A DNA stretch of 64,000 nucleotides from Corynebacterium stationis (lineage in GTDB: Bacteria > Actinomycetota > Actinomycetes > Mycobacteriales > Mycobacteriaceae), in the NCBI RefSeq assembly GCF_001941345.1, contig NZ_CP009251.1, positions 2,744,768 to 2,808,767 of the forward strand, written 5' to 3'. The notes below the pieces were generated by a model that saw only the letters and a list, made by a program, of their open reading frames with translations, was not told the origin of the DNA and searched no databases. The stretch's first letter is position 1, and every line of letters begins with the position of its first letter. Positions 18,495-27,100 of this stretch are shown in pieces. The position numbers and the translations under genes were made by a program.

Positions 18495-19362
18495 TGGCTA
18501 CCTTCCTCCCGGCGACTTTCGGCGTCCGGCCAGTCAGCTTCGGCAGCAGCAGCGCGGCGATGACAAGCACTGCGGTAATCAACTTCATGTCGTTCGGATT
18601 CAGGCCCACCGTCAGCGCCACGTAGATGATCAGGCGGTAGAGGATGGAGCCCAACGCAACCGAGCCGACAATCAGCCACAGGCGACGCTGCGGGATAACA
18701 GCTTGGCCGACAATGACAGATGCCAGGCCGACCAAGATGAGGCCGACACCCATGGAGATATCCGCGAAGCCCTGGAATTGCGCAATCAGCGCGCCACACA
18801 GGCCAACCAGACCATTCGACAGTGCGAGGGTCAGCGTCTTGGTGAAGTCAGTGGAGACACCGAAAGAGGTAATCATCTGCTGATTATCACCTGTAGCGCG
18901 CAGCGCCAGCCCGAGGTCGGTGGACAGGAACCACACGATGAGTGCAACCAGCGCGATGGCGCCGATGACCAACAGGCCGACGACAGCCCAGTCATTTTTG
19001 ATGCTATCGAGCGGGGTAAACACGGAGTCTTGGCTCAGCAGCGGGATATTCGCACCGCCCATAATGCGCAGGTTGATTGACCACAGGCCAATCATGGTCA
19101 AGATACCAGCGAGCAGGCCGTCAATCTTGCCCTTGGTGTGCAACAGGCCGGTGATGATGCCGGCGATAAAACCCGCAACGAAACCCACGCCCGTAGCGAG
19201 GATGGGATTAACACCGTTGGTAATGAGCACGCCGGCGGCAGCAGCACCGGTGGTGAAACTGCCGTCAACGGTTAGGTCAGGGAAATCTAGAACTCGGAAG
19301 GTGAGGTAGACGCCTACCGCCATCACGGCATAAAGGAGTCCGAGCTCAACTGCACCGATCAT
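18487..19362 (-). CDS. ABC importer permease
   Basis: 291 residues with 8-9 hydrophobic segments, of the branched-chain/TrpY-like permease type (N-terminus VELGLLYAVMAVGVYLTFRVLDFPDLTVDGSF; the motif ALRATGDNQQMITSFGV, which contacts the ATPase, is in the cytoplasmic loop). Overlaps the substrate-binding-protein gene by 4 bp and the ATPase gene by 8 bp, forming one operon. Confidence 0.9.
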   Translation of the reverse strand: MIGAVELGLLYAVMAVGVYLTFRVLDFPDLTVDGSFTTGAAAAGVLITNGVNPILATGVGFVAGFIAGIITGLLHTKGKIDGLLAGILTMIGLWSINLRIMGGANIPLLSQDSVFTPLDSIKNDWAVVGLLVIGAIALVALIVWFLSTDLGLALRATGDNQQMITSFGVSTDFTKTLTLALSNGLVGLCGALIAQFQGFADISMGVGLILVGLASVIVGQAVIPQRRLWLIVGSVALGSILYRLIIYVALTVGLNPNDMKLITAVLVIAALLLPKLTGRTPKVAGRKVANA

Positions 19363-20378
19363 ACGGTTTCAGCTTCTTCCAAAATCGCTTCTGGAATCTC
19401 AATGCCCTGCGCCTCAGCAGCTTCTGGGTTGACGACGTAGGTAAATTCCTTCGCGGATTCCACAGGCGTAGACGCTGGCTCTTCGCCGTCTTGCAGGATG
19501 CGCAGCGCCATCTCACCGGTCTGGCGTCCCAGCTGCTCGTAGTCAATACCCAAGGTTGCAGCAGCGCCACCTTCAACGGTGCCGGCCTCAGCGCCGATGA
19601 CTGGAATCTGCTTCTCATTGGCCACGTTGATCAAAGAAGCAATACCGGAGACCACCATGTTGTCGGTGGGGACGTAGATGGCATCGACATCGCCAAGCGC
19701 CTGCACTGCCTGCGGGATTTCAGTCACGGAAGTCACGGTCTGGGACTTCACATCAATATCAGAGTCACCAGCAACGGAAGTCAGCTCATCCACCTGCACC
19801 TGGGAGTTGACCTCACCAGAGGCGTAGACAACTCCAACGGTCTTCGCATCCGGAACCAGTTCCTTGAGCAGGTCCACCTGGTCAGAAATCGGCGCGATAT
19901 CGGAGGTACCAGTCACGTTTGCGCCCGGAGCATCGTTGGAATCTACCAACTCTGCTGCCTCTGGGTCAGTGACAGCGGTAAAGAGCAGGGGAGCGTCCTT
20001 GATGGACTGTGCCATCGCCTGCGCCGCTGGGGTAGCAATAGCCAAGTACAGATCGTGGTCGGCATTAGCCATCTGCTGCGCGATGGTCACCGCGGTGGAC
20101 TGCTCACCGTTCGCATTTTGCTCATCCCACTCCACCTCGACGCCGGCGTCTTCGAACGCGGCCTTGAAGCCTGCGGCGCTGGCATCCAGTGCCGGGTGCT
20201 GCACGAGCTGGTTGATACCGATGGAGTAGCTTTCCGATGCACCTTCGCCGCCAGCGTTATCGCCAGCAGCGTCGTCGCCGCTTTCCGATGAACAGCCGGC
20301 GAGCACGAGGGCAGTCGCAGAAAGGGTAGCGATGACTGAAGTCATGCGGGAGGGCTTGGAGATTCGATTAATTCTCAT
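19359..20378 (-). CDS. ABC importer substrate-binding lipoprotein (TrpX-like)
   Basis: 339 residues. A signal peptide ends in the lipobox LVLAGC, so the mature protein is lipid-anchored at Cys29. The rest has the two-lobe fold of the ABC_sub_bind/TrpX family (YSIGINQLVQHPALDA, then LFTAVTDPEAAELV, later DAIYVPTDNMVVSG and PVIGAEAGTVEGGAA). It is the specificity-giving part of the importer. Its upstream leader contains an unusual short ORF with two Trp codons and a strong hairpin (20410-20484). Confidence 0.9.
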   Translation of the reverse strand: MRINRISKPSRMTSVIATLSATALVLAGCSSESGDDAAGDNAGGEGASESYSIGINQLVQHPALDASAAGFKAAFEDAGVEVEWDEQNANGEQSTAVTIAQQMANADHDLYLAIATPAAQAMAQSIKDAPLLFTAVTDPEAAELVDSNDAPGANVTGTSDIAPISDQVDLLKELVPDAKTVGVVYASGEVNSQVQVDELTSVAGDSDIDVKSQTVTSVTEIPQAVQALGDVDAIYVPTDNMVVSGIASLINVANEKQIPVIGAEAGTVEGGAAATLGIDYEQLGRQTGEMALRILQDGEEPASTPVESAKEFTYVVNPEAAEAQGIEIPEAILEEAETV

Positions 20379-20409
20379 ATTGAGAGCTTCCTTATGTGTT
20401 GAAGGGAGT

Positions 20410-20484
20410 TCACAGGAAACGGTGGCGCCAGTTGGCGCACCACGGCGCTTCCTTCTGCAAAACCAGTAGGGTAGTTCTAAACAT
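20410..20484 (-). CDS. candidate leader peptide upstream of the ABC importer
   Basis: A 24-codon ORF (starts MFRTTLLVLQ, ends WCANWRHRFL) that stops 31 bp before the substrate-binding-protein start. Its two Trp codons (TGG TGC GCC AAC TGG) lie inside the hairpin at 20421-20441. No obvious ribosome binding site and no U-tract terminator follow, so a regulatory role is only a hypothesis. Confidence 0.25.
   Translation of the reverse strand: MFRTTLLVLQKEAPWCANWRHRFL
20421..20441 (-). promoter_or_regulatory. strong hairpin in the ABC importer leader
   Basis: GGTGGCGCCA - GT - TGGCGCACC pairs over 9 bp with one bulged G. It lies about 45 bp upstream of the substrate-binding-protein start, in the transcribed leader. 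It may modulate translation or elongation. Confidence 0.45.
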
Positions 20485-20959
20485 ATCCGTTAAGCAGGGG
20501 TTTCAATACTCTTTCAACAAATTAATTCAGGCTCTATACAGCTGAATTCTTCGCCCAATCCCCAAGCTTGCGTAATGCAAGTCACATAACATGCAGCTCA
20601 TAGCTACGCCAGTCTTTTATTCACGCCTTGCCCTAACTGTCTTTACGGTCAGTAAATATTTGGCTTTCTAGCCCCGACTGGGGGTATCAACCTATGGCAT
20701 AACGGTCCAGGATTCCCCGCATCCGGAACATAACACTCAACATAGTACTTAACATAGTAATCCGGAGTAAAAGTACTATCTCAAGTACGGAGTTAAGCAC
20801 TATGCTAGAATATCCGCAGTTCAAGTCACGTTTTGAGGTCTTGGACTGTAATGAGTTGGATGGGCAATACTTAGTAGTGGTGAGTATGGGCCCGGGAGGA
20901 AAGAATTAAATTCGGGATCCGTATCCCATTTTTGAAGAGGTAGTGCTACAGTGTGTTTC
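20485..20959. other. divergent regulatory region between ABC importer and trp operon
   Basis: 475 bp without a gene. It holds the promoters for both transcription units, the repeated ATAGTAC/GTACTAT elements at 20739-20807, a TGCTAGAAT extended -10 (20803-20811), and a small GGGAT/ATCCC hairpin followed by ATTTTTG (20914-20933). Nothing else is recognisable. Confidence 0.6.
20739..20811. promoter_or_regulatory. candidate trp operator repeats and promoter
   Basis: CAACATAGTACTTAAC at 20739-20754 recurs inverted and slightly degenerate as GTTAAGCACTATGCTA at 20792-20807, with additional CATAGTA and AGTACTAT units between. The second copy overlaps the extended -10 TGCTAGAAT, about 150 nt before trpL. 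The arrangement resembles a repressor operator set. The protein (a TrpR-like or LtbR-like factor) is not identifiable here. Confidence 0.45.
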
Positions 20960-21004
20960 ATGAAGAACTTGAGCACCGTTAATCTTTGGTGGTGGCGCGC
21001 GTAA
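20960..21004 (+). CDS. trpL: trp operon leader peptide
   Basis: A 14-residue leader peptide, MKNLSTVNLWWWRA, with three tandem TGG codons just before its end. It is followed by mutually exclusive hairpins and a U-tract terminator upstream of trpE. This is the classical ribosome-mediated attenuator: when charged tRNA-Trp is scarce the ribosome stalls at the TGG run and the anti-terminator forms. Too short for routine gene finding. Confidence 0.92.
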   Translation: MKNLSTVNLWWWRA

Positions 21005-21007
21005 CAC

Positions 21008-21076
21008 GCGGGCCCATTGAAGCTTCCTTCTTTAAAGCTTTCCTTAAAACCAGGCTCGCAGTATGCGGGCCTTTTC
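21008..21076 (+). terminator. trp attenuator (anti-terminator and terminator)
   Basis: Terminator stem: GGCTCGCA (21053-21060), loop GTA, TGCGGGCC (21064-21071), then TTTTC. The segment GCGGGCC at 21008-21014, right after the leader stop, is identical to the terminator's 3' arm and can pair with 21053-21059 instead, giving the anti-terminator. It can also pair back with the Trp-codon region. About 95 bp upstream of trpE. Confidence 0.9.
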
Positions 21077-21170
21077 GTTGTCTTAAGGGACATAAACCGG
21101 TATAGACCCGCGAACTGCGAGATAAAAATAATTAGTCTCTCAATAACACAGTCGCGAAAGATAGATAGCT

Positions 21171-22685
21171 ATGACCGGATTTTCTACCGCATCACGGCAG
21201 CTCCCGTACTACACGGATGCCGCTGCATTATTTGATGCCCTGGCCACCACGCATGATTCCATGCTGCTGGAATCAGCAGATATTGAATCCAAGAAGAATG
21301 TACAGTGCCTCGCTGTTCTGGATGCCGCGCTCAAGGTCACCTGCCGCGGCCAGCGCGTATACGCCGAGGTGCTTTCTCCCACTGGGCACGCGATGCTCGA
21401 GCGCTTAGAAGAACAGCTTTCTGAGTACCGCGTTGGGGCAGGGGAGTTTGAATTCCAACGCCCTACCGATAGTGATGAACGCCGTCGCCTGAAGGCCATT
21501 TCCAATGCAGAAGTCCTGCGTAAGCTGCAGTTAGATGCAGGTTATTCACATGAAATGTTGCCCTTTCTAGGCGGCGGCTTTGCTTATGATTACCTCGATA
21601 CATTTGAGGTACTTCCTGAGGTGCCAGATAGCACTAATGAATACCCGGACTATGAGTTCATCGTGGCACAGACCTTGCTGCACGTTGATCACCTCAACCA
21701 CAGCATTGTTATCCACGGCGTCGATACTGATGAAGCTGCGCTGCAAGGGCGCTTAGATGAACAGCTGGACAAAGCACAAAAGCTTGCCGATGCCCCCCTG
21801 ACCGAAACCACTGAGGTCGCCGAAAAGAAAACCGTGACCGTCACCGCGGATATCTTGGATAAGGATTTCCGCGAGCATGTAAGCAACCTGCAGAAGAATA
21901 TCTACGAGGGCGATATTTATCAGGTTGTGCCAGCACGGTCTTTCTCCATGGAATGCCCAGATGCTTTCGCTGCTTACCGGAAGCTGCGCGAGACCAATCC
22001 TTCGCCCTATATGTTCTATATCCGCGGCGCAGATTATGAACTCATTGGCGCATCCCCTGAATCCAACCTGAAATTCGATGCTGATACCCGCGAGGTGCAG
22101 CTCTATCCCATCGCAGGTACCCGTCCCCGCGGTGCAACGCATGAATTAGATATCCGCAATGAGCTGGACATGCGCACCGATACTAAGGAACTGGCCGAGC
22201 ACACCATGCTCGTTGACCTCGCGCGCAATGACCTGGCACGGGTCGCGGTTCCTGGAACCCGGCGCGTGGCGGATCTTCTGCAGGTGGATCGCTACTCCCG
22301 CGTGATGCACTTGGTCTCCCGTGTGGTGGCAGAGTTGCACCCTGATTTCGACGCGATTGATGCCTACCGCGCATGCATGAATATGGGCACACTCACCGGC
22401 GCGCCGAAACTGCGCGCGATGGAATTGGTTCGCAACACCGAGAACAAGCGCCGCGGTTCCTATGGCGGGGCAGTGGGGTACCTGCGCGGAGATGGCTCCA
22501 TGGATAACTGCATCGTCATCCGCTCCGCCTACATCAAAAATGACACGGCAATTGTCCAAGCCGGTGCCGGCGTTGTCCGCGACTCCGTTCCACAATCCGA
22601 AGCCGATGAAACTTTGCACAAGGCTTATGCCGTCCTGCACGCAATTGCTGCTGCCAACAACGCCACCCTGGAGGTCATCCGATGA
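21171..22685 (+). CDS. trpE: anthranilate synthase component I
   Basis: 504 residues. The enzyme makes anthranilate from chorismate and ammonia, the committed step of tryptophan synthesis. The N-terminal LLESADI segment belongs to the tryptophan feedback site. The chorismate-binding core includes IYEGDIYQVVPARSF, ASPESNLKF, PIAGTRPRG, LARNDLARVA, GTLTGAPKLRAMELV and GGAVGYLRGDGSMDNCIVIRS. Expression is controlled by the attenuator upstream. It overlaps trpG by 4 bp (ATGA), typical of the two subunits of one complex. Confidence 0.97.
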   Translation: MTGFSTASRQLPYYTDAAALFDALATTHDSMLLESADIESKKNVQCLAVLDAALKVTCRGQRVYAEVLSPTGHAMLERLEEQLSEYRVGAGEFEFQRPTDSDERRRLKAISNAEVLRKLQLDAGYSHEMLPFLGGGFAYDYLDTFEVLPEVPDSTNEYPDYEFIVAQTLLHVDHLNHSIVIHGVDTDEAALQGRLDEQLDKAQKLADAPLTETTEVAEKKTVTVTADILDKDFREHVSNLQKNIYEGDIYQVVPARSFSMECPDAFAAYRKLRETNPSPYMFYIRGADYELIGASPESNLKFDADTREVQLYPIAGTRPRGATHELDIRNELDMRTDTKELAEHTMLVDLARNDLARVAVPGTRRVADLLQVDRYSRVMHLVSRVVAELHPDFDAIDAYRACMNMGTLTGAPKLRAMELVRNTENKRRGSYGGAVGYLRGDGSMDNCIVIRSAYIKNDTAIVQAGAGVVRDSVPQSEADETLHKAYAVLHAIAAANNATLEVIR

Positions 22686-23317
22686 GCACTGTAGAAACCA
22701 AACCGAAGGTTTTACTTCTCGATAATCACGATTCTTTCGTTTATAACCTTGTCGATGCTCTTTCTGGCTATGACACCGTGGTTATGCGCAATACCGTCAC
22801 AGTGACGGAAATCCTCGATGAGTCCCCTGACCTGATTGTGCTCTCCCCAGGACCCGGACACCCCACTGATGCCGGCTGCATGATGGAACTCATCGACACC
22901 GTCTTGGGCAAGATCCCACTGCTGGGCATATGCCTCGGTTTCCAGGCGCTCTTGGAATACCACGGTGGAAAGGTCGCACCGTGCGGACCCGTCCACGGTT
23001 CTACCGACACCATGGTTCTCACCGGTGAGGGAGCGCAGCACCCCGTTTTCCACGGACTGACTACCGACGTGGAACCAGACCAACCCGATTACGTAGGCAC
23101 CCAGGTTCCGATTGCGCGTTATCACTCCCTGGGTTGCACGCAGTTGCCAGAGGGCTTGCGCGCATTGGGCTATATCGATGACATCGTGATGGCCGCCGAA
23201 ACCACTGACGGCACCGCACTAGGCCTGCAGTTCCACCCAGAATCCGTGCTCACGCCAACAGGTCCCGTCATGTTAGAGCGTTGTGTGGAGCAGTTGGCAT
23301 CGAAAAGCGTGCTCTAA
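22682..23317 (+). CDS. trpG: anthranilate synthase component II (glutamine amidotransferase)
   Basis: 211 residues of class I amidotransferase that releases ammonia from glutamine for TrpE. Start LLLDNHDSFVYNLVDAL; oxyanion strand LSPGPGHPTDAG; nucleophile Cys in LGICLGFQALLEYHGG; His-Glu pair in LGLQFHPESVLTPTG. Translationally coupled to trpE by the 4-bp overlap. Confidence 0.97.
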   Translation: MSTVETKPKVLLLDNHDSFVYNLVDALSGYDTVVMRNTVTVTEILDESPDLIVLSPGPGHPTDAGCMMELIDTVLGKIPLLGICLGFQALLEYHGGKVAPCGPVHGSTDTMVLTGEGAQHPVFHGLTTDVEPDQPDYVGTQVPIARYHSLGCTQLPEGLRALGYIDDIVMAAETTDGTALGLQFHPESVLTPTGPVMLERCVEQLASKSVL

Positions 23318-23391
23318 GCACACCATTAACCGCACGTTAAACCATATTAATTAAAGTATCTATTAAGAACTAGAAAGGATGCCTCCCTCTC

Positions 23392-24411
23392 ATGGCAGCA
23401 CCACTGAATGTATTAATGAAATTCCTCGACAACCCTGCGCCCACGGTGGAGGAGGCCCAAGAGGTCTTTAACCCGCTGAGCAACGGCGATTACGACGACA
23501 TCCATATCGCTGCACTGCTGGCCACCATCCGCACCCGAGGCGAAACCTTCGCGGACTTGGCTGGCGCAGCCAAAGCCTTCCTCAATGCCTCACGCCCATT
23601 CCCGATTACTGGCCAAGGCATCATGGACTCCGCTGGCACGGGCGGTGATGGCACCAATACCATCAATATCTCCACCGGCGCATCGCTGGTGCTCGGCGCT
23701 GGGGGAGCGAAGGTCGTGAAATGCGGCAACCGTTCCGTATCTTCTAAGTCCGGCTCCGCGGATGCACTAGAAGCTCTCAACATCCCACTGGACTTGGACG
23801 TTGACCGCGCTGTGCGCCAGTTCGAGGAATCCGGCTTTACCTTCCTGTACGCACCGGCGTACCACCCAGCGGTCGCGCACGTCATGCCCGTTCGCCGCGC
23901 GCTGAAGGTACCCACGATCTTCAACTCGCTGGGTCCCATCCTTTCCCCAGCGCGCCCAGAGTTTCAGATCATGGGCGTTGCCAACCCGAAGCTGGGCCGC
24001 ACCATCGCTGAGGTCTTTAAAGAATTGGGTCGCGGCCGCGCCATCGTCATGCACGGCGCAGGCACCGACGAAATCGCTGTGCACGGCCCAACCCAGGTGT
24101 GGGAGCTACGCGACGGCGAGATCGAAGAATACACCGTAACCCCAGACGATTTCGGCGTGGGCACCCACCAACTTGCCGACCTCACCGGTGGTGACGGCGC
24201 CGAAAACGCCGAGGCACTGCGCCAGGTCTTCAATAACACTGCACCAGCTGCACACCGCGATGCGATTGCCGCGAACGCCGGCGCCATGTTCTACCTCACC
24301 GGCCACGCTGATAGCTACAAGGAAGGCACCGACAAGGCGCTCGGTTTGCTTGCCGATGGCACCGTGAAAGATTGGTTGCAGCGCCACGAGGAGGCTAACT
24401 ATGCCAAGTAA
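23392..24411 (+). CDS. trpD: anthranilate phosphoribosyltransferase
   Basis: 339 residues. Transfers phosphoribose from PRPP to anthranilate. The PRPP-binding loop DSAGTGGDGTNTINIS, KCGNRSVSSKSGSADALEAL, and HPAVAHVMPVRRAL with FNSLGPILSPA are the expected active-site stretches. 74 bp after trpG; GAAAGGA lies somewhat far (about 13 bases) before the ATG. Overlaps the next gene by 11 bp. Confidence 0.97.
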   Translation: MAAPLNVLMKFLDNPAPTVEEAQEVFNPLSNGDYDDIHIAALLATIRTRGETFADLAGAAKAFLNASRPFPITGQGIMDSAGTGGDGTNTINISTGASLVLGAGGAKVVKCGNRSVSSKSGSADALEALNIPLDLDVDRAVRQFEESGFTFLYAPAYHPAVAHVMPVRRALKVPTIFNSLGPILSPARPEFQIMGVANPKLGRTIAEVFKELGRGRAIVMHGAGTDEIAVHGPTQVWELRDGEIEEYTVTPDDFGVGTHQLADLTGGDGAENAEALRQVFNNTAPAAHRDAIAANAGAMFYLTGHADSYKEGTDKALGLLADGTVKDWLQRHEEANYAK

Positions 24412-25876
24412 TCATCAATTACCCACGGTCCTAGAAAACATTGTGGAGACCCGTCGCACGCACTTAGAGGACATCGCCGAGCGAATTGCGCACGTCGATG
24501 TTGCCAACCTGCCGCGCTCGACACGCTCGCTGTATGACAACCTGCACGGCGCAACCAATGCCTTCATCATGGAGTGCAAGTCATCGTCTCCATCCCTGGG
24601 CCTTATCCGTGAGCACTACGAGCCCGGCACCATCGCACGTACCTACTCTCGTTATGCCGCTGGCATCTCCGTGTTGTGCGAACCCGTGCGCTTCGGTGGC
24701 GACTACGACCACCTACAAACCGTTGCTTTGTCCACACACCTGCCGGTACTGTGCAAGGATTTCATTGTTGACGAGGTCCAGATTCACGCAGCCCGCTACT
24801 TCGGGGCCGATGCCATCTTGCTGATGCTCTCTGTCCTCGACGATGAGGAATACACCCGCCTGCAGGATGAAGCACACCGGTTGGGACTCGACGTCCTTAC
24901 CGAGGTTATCGATGTCGAAGAAACTGAGCGTGCCATTCGCTTAGGCGCGAAGATCTTTGGCATTAACCACCGCAACCTGCATGACCTCAGCATCGATCTG
25001 ACCCGTTCGAAGACCTTGAGCGAGCTTTTGCCTGAAGGTTCGGTAGTGGTGTCTGAATCTGGCATTCGTGACAACAAGACCGTACGCAGCCTGGGCAACC
25101 ACTCCAATGCCTACTTAGTGGGGTCGCAGCTTACTTCAGCACCGGATGTCGATCGGGCCGCTCGCGCACTCGTGTATGGCGAAAATAAGGTGTGTGGTTT
25201 GACCACTTGGTCGGCTGCACAAGCTGCGCGTGCCGCGGGAGCTGTCTATGGAGGCCTTGTTTTTGAAGAGGCTTCTCCGCGCAATGTTTCACGTGAAACA
25301 GCGGAAGATATCATTGCGCATGAACCCGACTTGGACTACGTCGCAGTTTCGCGCCGCACCGAAGACTGGGCCGAACTAGCCGCCATTGATGGGGTAGAAG
25401 CACTCCAACTGCATGCACCTTACCAGGGAAGCATCGAAGCAGAGCTCGACTACATCCACACCGTGGTTCAAGAAGTCCGTGACGCCGGTATCCCCGTTAC
25501 ATCCTCCAAGGATGAGGATTTGGACTTCGGCGCAGAGCAGGAGAGTGGCTTACAAATCTGGCGCGCTGTCTCCATGAGCCATACGGATGGCCCGGCCTTG
25601 GCCCAAGCACTCATTGCTGACAAGGCCGTTGACCGCATCGTCCTCGACTCCGGCAACGGCGGAACCGGCACCAGCTTTGAGTGGGATACCGTTCCCGCTG
25701 AGGTTTTAGATTACGCGCTTCTTGCCGGCGGCATCGGTCTGGATAACATTGAACAAGCTCTAAAAATCGGCACCGTTGGCGTTGACCTGAATTCCGGGTT
25801 AGAAACGGTCAAGGGCACCAAAGACACCGGCCTCATTGCACGCGCATTTGCCACCATCAGAAATTTCTACCGCTAA
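24401..25876 (+). CDS. trpC: bifunctional indole-3-glycerol-phosphate synthase / phosphoribosylanthranilate isomerase
   Basis: 491 residues fusing two TIM barrels: residues 1-255 are the IGP synthase (TrpC; ECKSSSPSLG, VLCKDFIVDEVQIHAARYFGADAILLM, GINHRNLHDLSID, VVSESGIRDNKTV), and about 260-490 are the PRA isomerase (TrpF; VCGLTTWSAAQAA, GGLVFEEASPRNVS, LDSGNGGTGTSFEW, LAGGIGLDNIEQAL). The isomerase normally starts with a KxCG motif; KVCGL is present, so both halves look active. This fusion is usual in corynebacteria and enterobacteria. A parS site is embedded at 25285-25300. Confidence 0.96.
   Translation: MPSNHQLPTVLENIVETRRTHLEDIAERIAHVDVANLPRSTRSLYDNLHGATNAFIMECKSSSPSLGLIREHYEPGTIARTYSRYAAGISVLCEPVRFGGDYDHLQTVALSTHLPVLCKDFIVDEVQIHAARYFGADAILLMLSVLDDEEYTRLQDEAHRLGLDVLTEVIDVEETERAIRLGAKIFGINHRNLHDLSIDLTRSKTLSELLPEGSVVVSESGIRDNKTVRSLGNHSNAYLVGSQLTSAPDVDRAARALVYGENKVCGLTTWSAAQAARAAGAVYGGLVFEEASPRNVSRETAEDIIAHEPDLDYVAVSRRTEDWAELAAIDGVEALQLHAPYQGSIEAELDYIHTVVQEVRDAGIPVTSSKDEDLDFGAEQESGLQIWRAVSMSHTDGPALAQALIADKAVDRIVLDSGNGGTGTSFEWDTVPAEVLDYALLAGGIGLDNIEQALKIGTVGVDLNSGLETVKGTKDTGLIARAFATIRNFYR
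25285..25300. other. parS: parS site (in trpCF)
   Basis: TGTTTCACGTGAAACA, the exact palindromic consensus. In frame it encodes Val-Ser-Arg-Glu-Thr in the isomerase half of the protein. Confidence 0.92.
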
Positions 25877-25889
25877 GGATTAACCACCC

Positions 25890-27098
25890 ATGACTGACAA
25901 CTCTCGGGAAACTTTACTTCCTGCGTATTTTGGAGAGTTCGGCGGACAGTTTGTCCCAGAATCTCTCATTCCCGCATTGGACCAGCTCGAAAAATCCTTC
26001 GTGGATGCAATGGCGGACGAGTCTTTCCAAAAGGAACTCGCAGACCTCCTGCGTGACTACTTGGGTCGACCAACGCCCATCACCGAGGTTCATAAGCTCG
26101 GGGGCAAAGCGCGTATTTTTCTCAAGCGCGAGGACCTTGTCCACGGCGGCGCTCACAAGACCAACCAGGTTTTGGGTCAGGCGCTACTGGCTAAGCGCAT
26201 GGGCAAGACCCGCATCATTGCCGAAACCGGTGCGGGCCAACACGGCACGGCAACGGCTCTTGCGTGCGCACTCTTGGACCTTGAATGCGTCGTGTACATG
26301 GGCGCTAAAGACGTCGCGCGCCAGCAACCCAACGTTTTCCGCATGGAACTCATGGGCGCAAAAGTCGTTCCCGTCGATACCGGCTCCGGCACCCTAAAAG
26401 ATGCCGTGAATGAGGCGCTGCGGGACTGGACCGCCACCTTCCATGAGTCGCACTACCTGCTTGGCACAGCGGCTGGCCCACACCCATTCCCAACCATCGT
26501 GCGTGAGTTCCACCGCGTCATCTCCACTGAGGCGAAGGCGCAAATGCTTGAGCGCATCGACGGCCTGCCGGACTTGGTCGTCGCCTGTGTGGGTGGCGGT
26601 TCCAACGCCATTGGCATGTTCGCAGATTTCATTGATGAAGAAGGCGTGGAACTTGTCGGCGCTGAACCCGGCGGAGAAGGACTCGATTCCGGCAAGCATG
26701 GCGCAACCATCAACAATGGCACCATCGGCATTTTGCACGGCGCTCGCAGCTACCTCATGCGCAATAGCGACGGCCAGGTGGAGGAGTCCTACTCGATCTC
26801 CGCCGGACTGGATTACCCAGGCGTAGGCCCACAGCACGCGCACTTGCACGCTACCGGTCGCGCGAAGTACGTCGGCATTACTGATGCTGAGGCACTTGAA
26901 GCTTTCCAGCTGCTCTCCCAACAAGAGGGCATCATTCCAGCACTCGAATCTTCCCACGCGCTGGCTTATGCGCTCAAGCGCAAGGACGAAGACATCAACA
27001 TTCTGGTCTCGCTTTCCGGTCGTGGTGACAAAGACATCGACCACGTTCGCCAGACTCTCGAAGCACACCCTGAGCTTGTCATCAAGGAGAAGAACTAA
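25890..27098 (+). CDS. trpB: tryptophan synthase beta chain
   Basis: 402 residues. Joins indole and serine to tryptophan with [16 protein letters not shown] at the start; PLP lysine in [14 protein letters not shown]; substrate loop [13 protein letters not shown]; phosphate-binding [11 protein letters not shown]-terminal SGRGDKDI. Pairs with TrpA, encoded 2 bp downstream, to channel indole. Confidence 0.97.
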   Translation: MTDNSRETLLPAYFGEFGGQFVPESLIPALDQLEKSFVDAMADESFQKELADLLRDYLGRPTPITEVHKLGGKARIFLKREDLVHGGAHKTNQVLGQALLAKRMGKTRIIAETGAGQHGTATALACALLDLECVVYMGAKDVARQQPNVFRMELMGAKVVPVDTGSGTLKDAVNEALRDWTATFHESHYLLGTAAGPHPFPTIVREFHRVISTEAKAQMLERIDGLPDLVVACVGGGSNAIGMFADFIDEEGVELVGAEPGGEGLDSGKHGATINNGTIGILHGARSYLMRNSDGQVEESYSISAGLDYPGVGPQHAHLHATGRAKYVGITDAEALEAFQLLSQQEGIIPALESSHALAYALKRKDEDINILVSLSGRGDKDIDHVRQTLEAHPELVIKEKN

Positions 27099-27100
27099 CC

